Below, piece by piece: positions 17,338 through 25,166 of a stretch of DNA of 38,682 bases. The stretch's first letter is position 1. Every line of letters starts with the position of its first letter. The DNA lies in assembly GCA_947259105.1 (NCBI GenBank), contig CAMYKU010000033.1, positions 1 through 38,682 of the forward strand, read 5' to 3'. The stretch is from an uncultured Alphaproteobacteria bacterium. Its GTDB lineage: Bacteria > Pseudomonadota > Alphaproteobacteria > UBA8366 > JADFVY01. The notes below the pieces were generated by a model. That model was not told the DNA's origin. It searched no databases and worked only from the letters and a program-made list of their open reading frames with translations. Both the position numbers and the translations under genes were made by a program.

Positions 17338-18206
17338 GCCCGCCGGCCCTCCGCCTCGCCGAACAGGCCCTGCGGCCGGAAAACGAGGATCGTCAACAAC
17401 GCCGCGTACAGCAGCCCGGTGGCCACGGCGTAGTCGGTCCAGGCCGCCACCACGGTCTCGAACAACGCAACCAGCATGGCGCCCGCCAGCGCGCCGCCGA
17501 CCCGTCCCCAGCCGCCGATCACGACCGCGATATAGGCCTTTACGATGAAATCGGTCCCGTGTGTCGGCGTGATGAAAAACTGGTTCGCCAGCAGCAACCC
17601 GGCGACGCCCGCCAGCGCTGCCGCGAGCGCGAATGTCAGTGCGACCATCGCGCCGACCGGCACGCCGAGCGCCGCGGCGACCTCCCGGTCCTGGGCGGTG
17701 GCGCGCAGGCGGCGGCCGAGCTGGGTGTGTTTGAGGAGCAACTGCACCCCACCGATCAGCAGCGCGGCAACGCCCATGATGGCAAGCGACTGGCGTGCGA
17801 TCACGAGACCGAAGAATTCAAGGTGGCCGCCAGAGAACAGCGGCGGCGCGGCGCGCGGTTCCGCGCCGAAGAGTCCGTTGAGCCCGTTCTGGATCACGAT
17901 TCCGAGCGCAATGGTGCTGATGAAGACGGCCACCGGGGGCCGGTCGCGCAGCGGCCAGTAGGCGGCGGCAGAAACCGCCAGCCCCAGCCCGGCCATCAGG
18001 ATGACCACGAGAGGCAGCAGCAGGAGTCCCGGCACGGGCAGGAAACCCGCCAGCGCCACGGCGAGGAATCCGCCGGCCGCGACAAGGTCGCCCTGGGCGA
18101 AATTGACCGCACCGGTGGCGTTCAGGATCAGCACGAAGCCCAGCGCAACCAGCGCGTAAGCCGCGCCCAGCGCAATGCCGTTGATTGCCAGCTGGAGGAA
18201 TTCCAA
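17334..18206 (-). CDS. Liv-type ABC transporter permease (LivH family)
   Basis: A 290-residue inner-membrane permease of the LivH type, with about eight hydrophobic helices and the family segment NATGAVNFAQGDLVAAGGFLAV (residues about 28-50). It pairs with the LivM part of the next gene. The start is a TTG at 18206 with a GAGG site about 5 bp upstream; no nearby ATG fits. Its stop overlaps the next start (ATGA). It follows the binding-protein gene by 26 bp in the riboswitch operon. Confidence 0.92.
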   Translation of the reverse strand: MEFLQLAINGIALGAAYALVALGFVLILNATGAVNFAQGDLVAAGGFLAVALAGFLPVPGLLLLPLVVILMAGLGLAVSAAAYWPLRDRPPVAVFISTIALGIVIQNGLNGLFGAEPRAAPPLFSGGHLEFFGLVIARQSLAIMGVAALLIGGVQLLLKHTQLGRRLRATAQDREVAAALGVPVGAMVALTFALAAALAGVAGLLLANQFFITPTHGTDFIVKAYIAVVIGGWGRVGGALAGAMLVALFETVVAAWTDYAVATGLLYAALLTILVFRPQGLFGEAEGRRA

Positions 18207-18232
18207 GGCGGCCTCGCCAGAGTCGAGTGGCG

Positions 18233-19360
18233 CTATCGGGCCAGGTCGACCCCTTTGTAGCGCATTGCGATGTGCGGCGTTCGGGTGGAGCCGTCATAGC
18301 AGACGATCACCGCATCATGCGCCATGTTGCCCTTGCCGTCGGACTTGTATGTCATGGCAAGGCCCCTGAACTCATGGCTGGCCAGCCAGTCGCGCAGCGG
18401 CGCGCCGCCGGTCGGTCCGGTATGGCGGGCAACCAGCAGCATGCGCGTCGCGTCGTACTGGGCAAGCGCGAAGGCGTCGGGATCGCTGCCGAATTTCTCA
18501 CGGTAGTCGGCCGTAAAGCGCTCCATCTCGGGCGAACCCCCGGAGATCGGTGAGGAACCCGTCTCGGCGCAGACATCCCTCAGTTCCGAAGGCTCCAGCA
18601 GCGCCGCAGTGGTCGGCTGGTGCATTGCCGAGCCGGCGACAATGGGCAGGTCGATCCCTTGTGCCCGGGCCTGCCGGACAAGCAGGGCGGTCGGTCCCGA
18701 ATGCAGGTGCAGCACCAGTACGTCGGGTTTCGCCGCCATGGCCTTGGCCAGCGCCGCGGTCACGTCCCTGACCGAGACGTCCAGCCCTTCCTGGTACACC
18801 GGCACGGCGCCCAGAGACCGGAAGGTTGTCTCCAAATGTCCACGACCGCTCTGCCCGTAGGCGGTGGTCTGGTAGAGGATCGCCGGCCGCCTGCGGCCCA
18901 ACTCCTCGACCGCGTAGCGGGCGTGGGCGACCTTGGTGACGGCGTCGCCAGGAAAGAAACGGAATATCCAGGGGTTGCCCATCTCGGTCAGCTTCGCGGT
19001 GCCGGAAATGGTGACCAGCGGAACCTGGTACTCTTCGGCCAGCGGCAGCATGGCCAGCATCTGGGTGCCAAGGATCGGGCCGATGATGACGCCGGTATGT
19101 ATTCTGTCCCTGAGGGCGCGCTCCATGGCGTTGACGGCGACCTCCGGCGAGGTGGCCGTATCGAAGACGCCGTATGCGACCGACTTGTCCTCGTCCAGCG
19201 CCATCACGGCGCCGTTGCGCTGGGATGTTCCTTCGAGCGACAGGAATCCGGTGAGCGGCACTAGGACCGGGAAGTTCGGGACTTCGGCCAACGCGTCGCC
19301 CTGCAATAGCATCAGCGACAGGAACGCGGCGAATGCGGTGATGAAGATTCGCAGTTTCAT
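18233..19360 (-). CDS. Liv-type periplasmic substrate-binding protein under a TPP riboswitch
   Basis: A 375-residue periplasmic binding protein of the Leu/Ile/Val receptor type (Peripla_BP_6). The signal peptide is MKLRIFITAFAAFLSLMLLQ to about residue 25. The mature part opens VPLTGFLSLEGTSQRNGAVMALDED and continues with a receptor-like GVIIGPILGTQMLAMLPLAEEYQVPLVTISG core. The start at 19360 has a GGGAGG site 6 bp upstream. That site lies inside the conserved 3' part of the TPP aptamer, so thiamine pyrophosphate should block translation. The ligand is predicted to be thiamine or one of its pyrimidine or thiazole precursors. This rests on regulation only; nothing in the protein itself proves it. 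Confidence 0.9.
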   Translation of the reverse strand: MKLRIFITAFAAFLSLMLLQGDALAEVPNFPVLVPLTGFLSLEGTSQRNGAVMALDEDKSVAYGVFDTATSPEVAVNAMERALRDRIHTGVIIGPILGTQMLAMLPLAEEYQVPLVTISGTAKLTEMGNPWIFRFFPGDAVTKVAHARYAVEELGRRRPAILYQTTAYGQSGRGHLETTFRSLGAVPVYQEGLDVSVRDVTAALAKAMAAKPDVLVLHLHSGPTALLVRQARAQGIDLPIVAGSAMHQPTTAALLEPSELRDVCAETGSSPISGGSPEMERFTADYREKFGSDPDAFALAQYDATRMLLVARHTGPTGGAPLRDWLASHEFRGLAMTYKSDGKGNMAHDAVIVCYDGSTRTPHIAMRYKGVDLAR

Positions 19361-19363
19361 GAC

Positions 19364-19448
19364 GTACCTCCCTTCGCTGGCATGATCCAGAGCAGGTTCG
19401 ACGGGTTTGATCTCAGCCCCCGGCCCGTAGCGCGGAGACACCCCGGTT
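19364..19448 (-). promoter_or_regulatory. TPP riboswitch (THI element)
   Basis: Read on the minus strand, the leader contains the THI-box blocks in order: GGGGTG, a P3 stem (GTCTCC pairing with GGGGGC), CTGAGA followed by T, ACCCGT, GAACCTG, CTCTGG-ATCATG-CCAG and GCGAAGGGA. These correspond one-for-one to the conserved thiM/thiC aptamer. One position departs from the usual CTGAT (CTGCT here). The Shine-Dalgarno GGGAGG (complement of 19367-19372) is part of the aptamer's 3' strand, and the start codon is 6 bp further. Ligand binding should therefore occlude the ribosome site directly. It controls the four-gene Liv-type ABC transporter operon. Confidence 0.92.
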
Positions 19449-19462
19449 CTATGATCGCTTCG

Positions 19463-19491
19463 AAGATGGTCCGCCCGCGCTTTGTTGTCAA
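19463..19491 (-). promoter_or_regulatory. Putative promoter of the riboswitch operon
   Basis: On the minus strand a perfect -35 TTGACA (complement of 19486-19491) is followed after 17 bp by a weak -10 CATCTT (complement of 19463-19468). Transcription would begin just upstream of the aptamer at about 19456. The spacing and position are right; the -10 is poor. Confidence 0.5.
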
Positions 19492-19537
19492 CGCCTCGTC
19501 ACCGGGGTATTGAGGCGCATCGCCGGAAGGGAACTGC

Positions 19538-20497
19538 TTGCGTATGGACACCGCCGCGACAAAACGCTGGATCGGCTTCGGGTTGAAGGCCGCGGTGACG
19601 GCGGCGCTGGTTTGGCTGGTGCTGCGCGGCGTGGACCTCGGCGCCGCGCTGGAACGGATGGCCGGCCTGTCGCCGGGTGCGGCGGCGCTGGCTGTCGGAT
19701 TGCTGCTGTCACATTGTTTCGTTGCCGGCTGGCGCTGGCGCATGGTGATGCGCCTGTTCGGCCCGGTGCTGCCGGTCGGCGCTTCGATCCGGCTTTTTAT
19801 GGAAGGCTATTTTTTCAACAACGCGCTGCCGTCCACGATCGGCGGCGACGGAGTGCGCATCTGGCGGGCCGCCAGCCTGGGCCTGCCGCTTGGCGCCAGT
19901 ATCAACGGCGTACTGCTGGACCGCGTGACCGGCCTGACGGGCCTGTTCATCCTGGTCGCGGCAGGCCAGCCGCTGCTCTATGCCCGGATCGAAGACCCGG
20001 CGACGCGGCTCGCCTTCGCGGCAATCCTGCTGGCGGGCGCCGCCGGCATTGCGCTGCTGATTATGGCCCGCTTCATTCCCAAGCAGCTGGTCCCGTCGGC
20101 GTTGCACGACGGCATCGACAAGCTGTCAGAGGCGACCCATGCGGCCTACCTGCATCCGGCAATATCGCTGCCGGTCCTTGGGCTGTCGGTGGTCGTGCAC
20201 GGACTAATCGTGCTGTCAGTGTATGTCATCGCGATCGGGCTTGGCCTCGATGTCGGCCTGTTCGAATGTCTGGTGCTGGTGCCGGCTGTGATCCTGCTGT
20301 CCACGTTGCCGATTTCGATCGGTGGCTGGGGCTTACGCGAGGGCTTGATGGTGGTCGCCCTTGGCCTTGCGGGCGTAGCCGCCGACGCGGCGCTCACCGT
20401 CTCCATCCTGTTCGGCCTCGCCCAGATTGCAGCGGGGCTGCCTGGCGGCGCCCTGTGGCTGATGGCTGGTGGCCGCGCCATGAGGCGAACCGACTGA
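19538..20497 (+). CDS. Flippase-like integral membrane protein (lysylphosphatidylglycerol synthase TM-region family)
   Basis: A 319-residue inner-membrane protein with about eight hydrophobic helices. It matches the YbhN/AglD-type family by the GWRWRMVMRLFG segment after TM2, by EGYFFNNALPSTIGGDGVRIWRA (residues about 89-111) and by the late STLPISIGGWGLREG motif. Members are thought to act in lipid or polyprenyl-linked sugar movement, but the function is rarely proven. A GGAAGGGA site lies 5-7 bp before the TTG at 19538; the ATG at 19544 is two codons later and is the alternative. It is divergent from the riboswitch operon, with a short shared promoter region. Confidence 0.85.
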   Translation: MRMDTAATKRWIGFGLKAAVTAALVWLVLRGVDLGAALERMAGLSPGAAALAVGLLLSHCFVAGWRWRMVMRLFGPVLPVGASIRLFMEGYFFNNALPSTIGGDGVRIWRAASLGLPLGASINGVLLDRVTGLTGLFILVAAGQPLLYARIEDPATRLAFAAILLAGAAGIALLIMARFIPKQLVPSALHDGIDKLSEATHAAYLHPAISLPVLGLSVVVHGLIVLSVYVIAIGLGLDVGLFECLVLVPAVILLSTLPISIGGWGLREGLMVVALGLAGVAADAALTVSILFGLAQIAAGLPGGALWLMAGGRAMRRTD

Positions 20498-20512
20498 AAT
20501 GGTCCTGGGGCA

Positions 20513-20550
20513 TGCAGCAAAATGCCGGGCACATATGATGTGGCCCGGCA
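20513..20550 (-). terminator. Putative intrinsic terminator for the 20644-21135 gene
   Basis: A 12-bp stem with one bulged base (TGCCGGGC + ACAT, 20523-20534, pairing with ATGT + GCCCGGCA, 20538-20550). Read on the minus strand it is followed by TTTTG. It lies downstream of the minus-strand unknown gene and also just after the plus-strand membrane-protein gene, so it may serve both. Confidence 0.55.
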
Positions 20551-20643
20551 GTTTGGGATCGAGGTGACGGGGTCGTTACCGAACGGTCACCGACGTTTCG
20601 ATACTTTGCGGCAGCGGCTTGGCCGCGCCATCCCGAACGGGGA

Positions 20644-21135
20644 TCAGAGCTGTTCCAGCGCGAGGTCGAGCGAGGCGAAGGCAGCACCGGCAATCACCGC
20701 ACGGTCGGTCATACGCTGCAGTGCGGCATCGAAGACGGTGGGGCTCATTCCCGGGCGAACGTCCTCGACGATTTCGTGCCGAACGGCCGCGGCAAATCCG
20801 TGCAGGGCTTCCTGCGCACGGCGGGTAAGCAGCCCCGGATCCGTCGTGAAGACGCCGTTCTCAAGACTGTCCAGAATGCCCATCTGGTCGTCCAGCATTT
20901 CCTCGAAACGCCGCAGGTGGGGGCTCTGCTCGCGTCCCAAACGAAGGTCGAAGGCTCCCTCGATCGCCAGGCCCAGCATTTCTCGCACTGCGGCTAGCAT
21001 GGTCGTATGCGAGTTGGCCGCTGCCGGCGGTGTTTCGCCCGCCGCGTCATGGCGGGTGTGGTTGACCGCGCTGCGCGGCGATCGATTCAGGGTATCCTGC
21101 AACTGCTCTTCGCGAATTTCTTTTTTCTCAATCAT
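20644..21135 (-). CDS. Unknown helical protein, paralogue A
   Basis: A 163-residue protein that I do not recognise. It has no signal peptide or membrane segment. The N-terminal 40 residues are polar and low in order; the rest looks helical (MLAAVREMLGLAIEGAFDLRLG, RRFEEMLDDQMGILDSLEN, RRAQEALHGFAAAVRHEIVEDV). The start at 21135 is chosen because AAGGTGA lies 8 bp upstream; the longer ATG at 21168 has no site. The C-terminal 59 residues align without gaps to the product of 21231-21758, with 18 identities, including F...VR.EI and LxxMTxRxVxA. The two genes are thus an old tandem duplication. No function can be assigned. Confidence 0.75.
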   Translation of the reverse strand: MIEKKEIREEQLQDTLNRSPRSAVNHTRHDAAGETPPAAANSHTTMLAAVREMLGLAIEGAFDLRLGREQSPHLRRFEEMLDDQMGILDSLENGVFTTDPGLLTRRAQEALHGFAAAVRHEIVEDVRPGMSPTVFDAALQRMTDRAVIAGAAFASLDLALEQL

Positions 21136-21230
21136 GATCGTCACCTTATGTCCTTTAAATTTGCCCATGAATTGGGGCTGTCGTGGTTGCCTGCAAAATC
21201 ACGCTTTCCGGTCTTTGCGCTACCTCTGCG

Positions 21231-21758
21231 CTACCGGCTTATCTCTCCGCAAATTTGCGGGTGTGGGTCATCGTTTCGCTGCGGTGCCGAATTAAGCGGC
21301 CAATACTGCGTTATCGCCTGCCCGACCGATTTCAGACTTTCGTCCGCCAGAACCGAGCGGCCGGTCATCTTGTTCAGCGCCAGGTCATATGCGGCATCGT
21401 CGGTCGCGCAATCGATGGCGCCGATAATTTCACGCCGGACCGTTTCGCGAAACGCAACAAAAGACGCGCGGGCGCGGTGGACAAGTGCGCCAAAGCGCCC
21501 ATCTTCCGTGCTGATCGGGAATCGTGCGAGGACGCGAACCTGCTCCATTGAAACCGACTCGAATTGTTCCAGATTCCTGCTCCACGTCAGGCCGTCCCGC
21601 AGGTCGCGGGCGCCATTCGCGGCATGGGTCAGGATGCGGTCGAGCGCTTCCCGAACTTCGTTACAGATCGCGCGCGCCGCCAAGAGCTCGCTCCCGTCCT
21701 GCGGCGCCGTCGGGATCGTCGTTTTAGCGATATTCTCTTTCTGCGAAACCGTTAACAT
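21231..21758 (-). CDS. Unknown helical protein, paralogue B
   Basis: A 175-residue protein of unknown function, homologous to the product of the next gene downstream. It is predicted helical and soluble (ICNEVREALDRILTHAANGARDLRDG, FVAFRETVRREIIGAI, YDLALNKMTGRSVLADESLKSV). The start at 21758 has GAGG 6 bp upstream and is preferred to the ATG at 21770. The C-terminal tail (APQRNDDPHPQICGEISR) is extra relative to its paralogue. The pair is 95 bp apart on the same strand and is divergent from the epimerase gene. Confidence 0.75.
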   Translation of the reverse strand: MLTVSQKENIAKTTIPTAPQDGSELLAARAICNEVREALDRILTHAANGARDLRDGLTWSRNLEQFESVSMEQVRVLARFPISTEDGRFGALVHRARASFVAFRETVRREIIGAIDCATDDAAYDLALNKMTGRSVLADESLKSVGQAITQYWPLNSAPQRNDDPHPQICGEISR

Positions 21759-21917
21759 AATTGTCCTCATGTCCGTGTTTGGCCAGTATCCTGCAATCGT
21801 CGTGCCAGATTGCCGCGTTGTTGCCTTTCCGGCGCCGCGCGTGGTTCCATATCGCGGAATTCGACGGGCGGTTCCGGCGCTGAACGCCGGACCGGCCCGG
21901 CATCAAGGGATCGCGCA

Positions 21918-22901
21918 ATGCTGGAACTCACAGTCCGCCATGAAAGCTGGCCGCTCGCGAAGGCGTTCGCGATCTCGCGTGGCGCGAAAACCACCGCCGA
22001 TACCGTCGTCGCAACACTGGCCGGCAACGGCGCGGTGGGACGGGGCGAATGTGTGCCCTATACCCATTACGGAGAGAGCGTCGCGGACGTCGTGACGGCC
22101 CTGAAGGCGCAGGCGCCCGCGTTCGCCGCCGACCGCATGGATCGGCTGGCGCTGCAGAAAGCGCTTCCCGCGGGGGCGGCCCGCAATGCGCTCGACTGCG
22201 CGCTGTGGGATTTCGAGGCGAAGCGGAGTGGTGTTCCGGTCTGGCGGCTTGCCGGATTGGAAGAGCCCGGTGCCGTGACCACGGCCTACACCCTGGGCCT
22301 CGATACGCCCGCAGCCATGGGTCGCGCGGCGCGGGCCGAATCGCACCGCCCCTTGATCAAGTTGAAGCTTGCCGGCGACGGTGACCTCGATCGCGTTGTG
22401 GCGGTGCGCGGGAGCGCGCCGGCCTCGCGCCTGATCGTCGATGCCAACGAGGGCTGGGCGCCGGACCAGGTCGAGCCCTTCGCCATTGCGCTGGCGCGCC
22501 TCGGCGTCGAGATGATCGAGCAGCCTTTGCCGGCCGGCCGCGATGCGATGCTTTCGGAGATTGCGCATCCGGTGCCCTTCTGCGCCGACGAATCGTGTCA
22601 CGACAGGGGAAGTCTCGATTCTCTTTCGGGCCGCTACGATGTCGTCAACATCAAGCTCGACAAGACCGGCGGCCTGACCGAGGCGCTGGCGCTCAGGCGG
22701 GCCGCGGAAGCCATGGGACTGCGGGTCATGGTCGGATGCATGGTCGCAACGTCGCTGGCGATGGCGCCGGCAATCCTGCTGGCGCAGGGCGTGGATGTCG
22801 TCGACCTTGATGGCCCGCTGCTGTTGGCCCGCGACCGCGAGAACGGCCTGGCATTCAAGGCAAGTACGGTGTCTCCGCCGGTTGCGGCGCTGTGGGGATG
22901 A
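21918..22901 (+). CDS. Dipeptide (L-Ala-D/L-Glu) epimerase-type enolase-superfamily enzyme
   Basis: A 327-residue muconate-lactonising subgroup enzyme. The (beta/alpha)7 barrel residues are visible: KLKLAGD with the catalytic KxK lysine, VDANEGW (metal Asp), EQPLPAG (metal Glu), CADESCHD (metal Asp) and NIKLDKTGGLTEAL (second catalytic Lys), then GCMVATSLAMAPA. This combination fits Ala-Glu epimerases that recycle murein peptides. The related N-acyl-glutamate racemase-type DgcA is an alternative. The ATG at 21918 has AAGGGA 7 bp upstream; the frame is open further back without a site. It stands alone between unknown genes and cpdR. Confidence 0.88.
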   Translation: MLELTVRHESWPLAKAFAISRGAKTTADTVVATLAGNGAVGRGECVPYTHYGESVADVVTALKAQAPAFAADRMDRLALQKALPAGAARNALDCALWDFEAKRSGVPVWRLAGLEEPGAVTTAYTLGLDTPAAMGRAARAESHRPLIKLKLAGDGDLDRVVAVRGSAPASRLIVDANEGWAPDQVEPFAIALARLGVEMIEQPLPAGRDAMLSEIAHPVPFCADESCHDRGSLDSLSGRYDVVNIKLDKTGGLTEALALRRAAEAMGLRVMVGCMVATSLAMAPAILLAQGVDVVDLDGPLLLARDRENGLAFKASTVSPPVAALWG

Positions 22902-23064
22902 ACGCTCGATACGCAGTTTGCGACACCCTGCCGCGCTATGGTTAACGTATTGATCGCACGGCGTTTACTGTTTGGCAATCGGTCGTGTGAATAATGGGTG
23001 CCAACAAGACGAACCACGCCAGCACAGGCGTATTTGGGGAAATATCCGGTAGGGATCTATTTGT

Positions 23065-23439
23065 ATGGCACGAATTCTGGTTGCCGAAGACGACGACGCG
23101 ATGCGGCAATTTCTGGCCGTTGCCCTGGCGCGGTCAGGGCACGACGTCGTTGCGGTGGGAGACGGTGACTCCGCTTCACGAAACATCGAGCAGGATGACT
23201 ACGATCTGCTGCTGGCCGACATTCGAATGCCCGGGGTGGACGGGCTGGCGCTGGCGCGCGCGGCGCGCATTCGCATGCCCCGGTTGCCGATCTTGCTGAT
23301 CACCGGTTATGCGGCCGAAGCGCTTGGTGCCCGCGACCTGATCGAGCAGGACGTCCGGGTATTCTCCAAGCCCTTTCACCTGCATGAGATCGTACGGCAG
23401 GTGACACACCTTCTCTCGGCCGCGCCCGAACCCATATAG
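23065..23439 (+). CDS. cpdR: Response regulator CpdR
   Basis: A 124-residue single-domain receiver. Acidic pocket EDDD at 8-11, phospho-acceptor Asp52 in LLLADIRMPG, Thr/Ser switch in LLITGYA and Lys in VFSKPF are all present. The segments ILVAEDDDAMRQFLAVAL and FSKPFHLHEIV match alphaproteobacterial CpdR. In Caulobacter, unphosphorylated CpdR primes ClpXP for CtrA and other substrates, and phosphorylation by the CckA-ChpT relay switches it off. It is a lone gene followed by tRNA-Val, as cpdR often is. Confidence 0.9.
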   Translation: MARILVAEDDDAMRQFLAVALARSGHDVVAVGDGDSASRNIEQDDYDLLLADIRMPGVDGLALARAARIRMPRLPILLITGYAAEALGARDLIEQDVRVFSKPFHLHEIVRQVTHLLSAAPEPI

Positions 23440-23495
23440 GGTTACCCAAGGGTCTTGCCCCAGCGCATCATTGGTGGTAATTCCCCGTCCGCATC

Positions 23496-23570
23496 GGGCG
23501 CGTAGCTCAGCGGGAGAGCACTACGTTGACATCGTAGGGGTCGCTGGTTCAATCCCAGCCGCGCCCACCA
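23496..23570 (+). tRNA. tRNA-Val (anticodon GAC)
   Basis: A full cloverleaf: the acceptor stem GGGCGCG pairs with CGCGCCC and is followed by an encoded ACCA. The D-arm is AGCTCAGCGGGAGAGC and the anticodon arm CTACGTTGACATCGTAG with GAC in the loop. The T-arm is CTGGTTCAATCCCAG. It reads GUC/GUU valine codons. It sits 56 bp after cpdR and is followed by a T-rich stretch. Confidence 0.97.
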
Positions 23571-23647
23571 TTATTTCGCAGCAATAGCATGCTGCCACCG
23601 ATGCAGAGTACGATCGGGCAGCCTCTGCCGTTGTAGCTGGCACCCGT

Positions 23648-25141
23648 CTATTCGACGTCCGACAGCGTTCGTCTGACCGCGTCCTTCCAGCCCGCGTATT
23701 TCCGTTCGCGCTCGTCCGATGTCATATCGGGCAGAAACCGCCTGTCGAGCGCCCAGCCCTTGGCGAATTCGCCGGGAGCCGGGTAAATGCTGCAATGCAT
23801 GCCCGCGAGGTAGGCGGCGCCGAGCGCCGTCGTCTCAAGCACCCGCGGCCGGTCGACCGCAGCGTCCAGGACGTCGGCGAGGCGCTGCATCGTCCAGTCC
23901 GAGGCGACCATGCCGCCATCGACGCGCATTACGGTGTCCTGCGCCGCATCCCAGTCGCCCCGCATGGCCTCGAGCAGGTCGCGGGTCTGGTAGCACACGG
24001 CCTCCAGCGCGGCGCGGGCCAGTTCCTTCGGGCCGGTTCCCCGCGTCAGGCCGTAAATGGCGCCACGGCATTCCGCGTCCCAATAGGGGGCGCCGAGACC
24101 GACGAATGCGGGAACGAGGTAGACGTCCTGGCCGGCGTCGGCGGCGCTTGCCAACTTACCGGATTCGTCGGCGCTGCGGATGATGCCAAGACCGTCGCGC
24201 AGCCACTGCACCGCGGCGCCGGCGACGAAGATCGAACCCTCGAGCGCATAGACCGGCTTGCCATCCAGCTGATAGGCGATCGTCGTCAGCAGCCGGTTCC
24301 TGGAACGCACCGCATCGGCGCCCGTGTTCAACACGGCGAAACATCCGGTGCCGTATGTCGATTTAATCATGCCCGGCTCGAAACACGCCTGGCCCACGGT
24401 GGCGGCCTGCTGGTCGCCGGCAATGCCGGCGATGCGAATCGGCGCGCCGAATATCCCGGCTTCGGTCGCCCCGAAATCGGCGGCGGAATCCATCACCTGC
24501 GGCAACATCTGGTGCGGCACGTGCAGCCGGTCCAGAAGGTCTTCGCTCCAGCGCCCTTCGTGGATGTCGTAGAGCAGCGTCCGGCTGGCGTTGGTCGCGT
24601 CGGTGGCATGCACCGCCCCGCCGGTGAGCCGCCACAACAGGAAACTGTCGACGGTGCCGAAGGCCAGCCGGCCCTGTTCCGCGGCCACGCGCGCGCCGTC
24701 GACATGGTCGAGGATCCAGGCGAGTTTCGTGCCCGAGAAATAGGGATCCAGCAGCAGCCCCGTGCGTTTCGCGATCTCCTCCTCGTGGCCGGCGCGCTTC
24801 AGGGCCGCACAGGTTTCCGCCGTCCGCCTGTCCTGCCAGACGATCGCGCGGTGGATGGCCTTGCCGGTTTCCCGGTCCCAGACGACGACCGTCTCCCGCT
24901 GGTTGGTGATGCCGATCGCCGCTATGTCTTTCGGCCCGGCGCCGGCCCTTTCGATCGCCTCGCGGCACACCGCCAGGGTCGACGTCCAGAGGTCTTCCGG
25001 TTCATGCTCGACCCAGCCGGAGCGCGGGAAATGCTGCTCGAATTCCTGCTGGGCGATGGCCGCGACACGGCAGGCCCGGTCGAACAGGATGGCGCGCGAC
25101 GATGTCGTCCCCTGATCGATCGCAAGTACGTAGTCGGACAT
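23648..25141 (-). CDS. glpK: Glycerol kinase
   Basis: A 497-residue FGGY-family kinase, nearly the length of E. coli GlpK (502). It opens [18 protein letters not shown] and has [45 protein letters not shown] and the C-terminal [22 protein letters not shown], all typical of GlpK. It converts glycerol to sn-glycerol-3-phosphate using ATP in the cytoplasm. The start at 25141 is favoured by GAGAGG just upstream; a TTG at 25153 is possible. It is the last gene of the glpR-glpD-glpK minus-strand operon and works directly after the glycerol transporter encoded divergently. Confidence 0.97.
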   Translation of the reverse strand: MSDYVLAIDQGTTSSRAILFDRACRVAAIAQQEFEQHFPRSGWVEHEPEDLWTSTLAVCREAIERAGAGPKDIAAIGITNQRETVVVWDRETGKAIHRAIVWQDRRTAETCAALKRAGHEEEIAKRTGLLLDPYFSGTKLAWILDHVDGARVAAEQGRLAFGTVDSFLLWRLTGGAVHATDATNASRTLLYDIHEGRWSEDLLDRLHVPHQMLPQVMDSAADFGATEAGIFGAPIRIAGIAGDQQAATVGQACFEPGMIKSTYGTGCFAVLNTGADAVRSRNRLLTTIAYQLDGKPVYALEGSIFVAGAAVQWLRDGLGIIRSADESGKLASAADAGQDVYLVPAFVGLGAPYWDAECRGAIYGLTRGTGPKELARAALEAVCYQTRDLLEAMRGDWDAAQDTVMRVDGGMVASDWTMQRLADVLDAAVDRPRVLETTALGAAYLAGMHCSIYPAPGEFAKGWALDRRFLPDMTSDERERKYAGWKDAVRRTLSDVE

Positions 25142-25166
25142 ATCGCCTCTCAAACCCGATGCGGGG

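Noticed and set aside
14874..19360. Calling the operon livKHMGF (branched-chain amino acid uptake)
   Set aside because: The TPP riboswitch leader contradicts amino acid transport; family names are used descriptively without symbols.
23496..23570. tRNA-Val as an integration site for an element
   Set aside because: No second copy of the tRNA 3' end and no integrase gene were found nearby; the following genes are ordinary glp genes.
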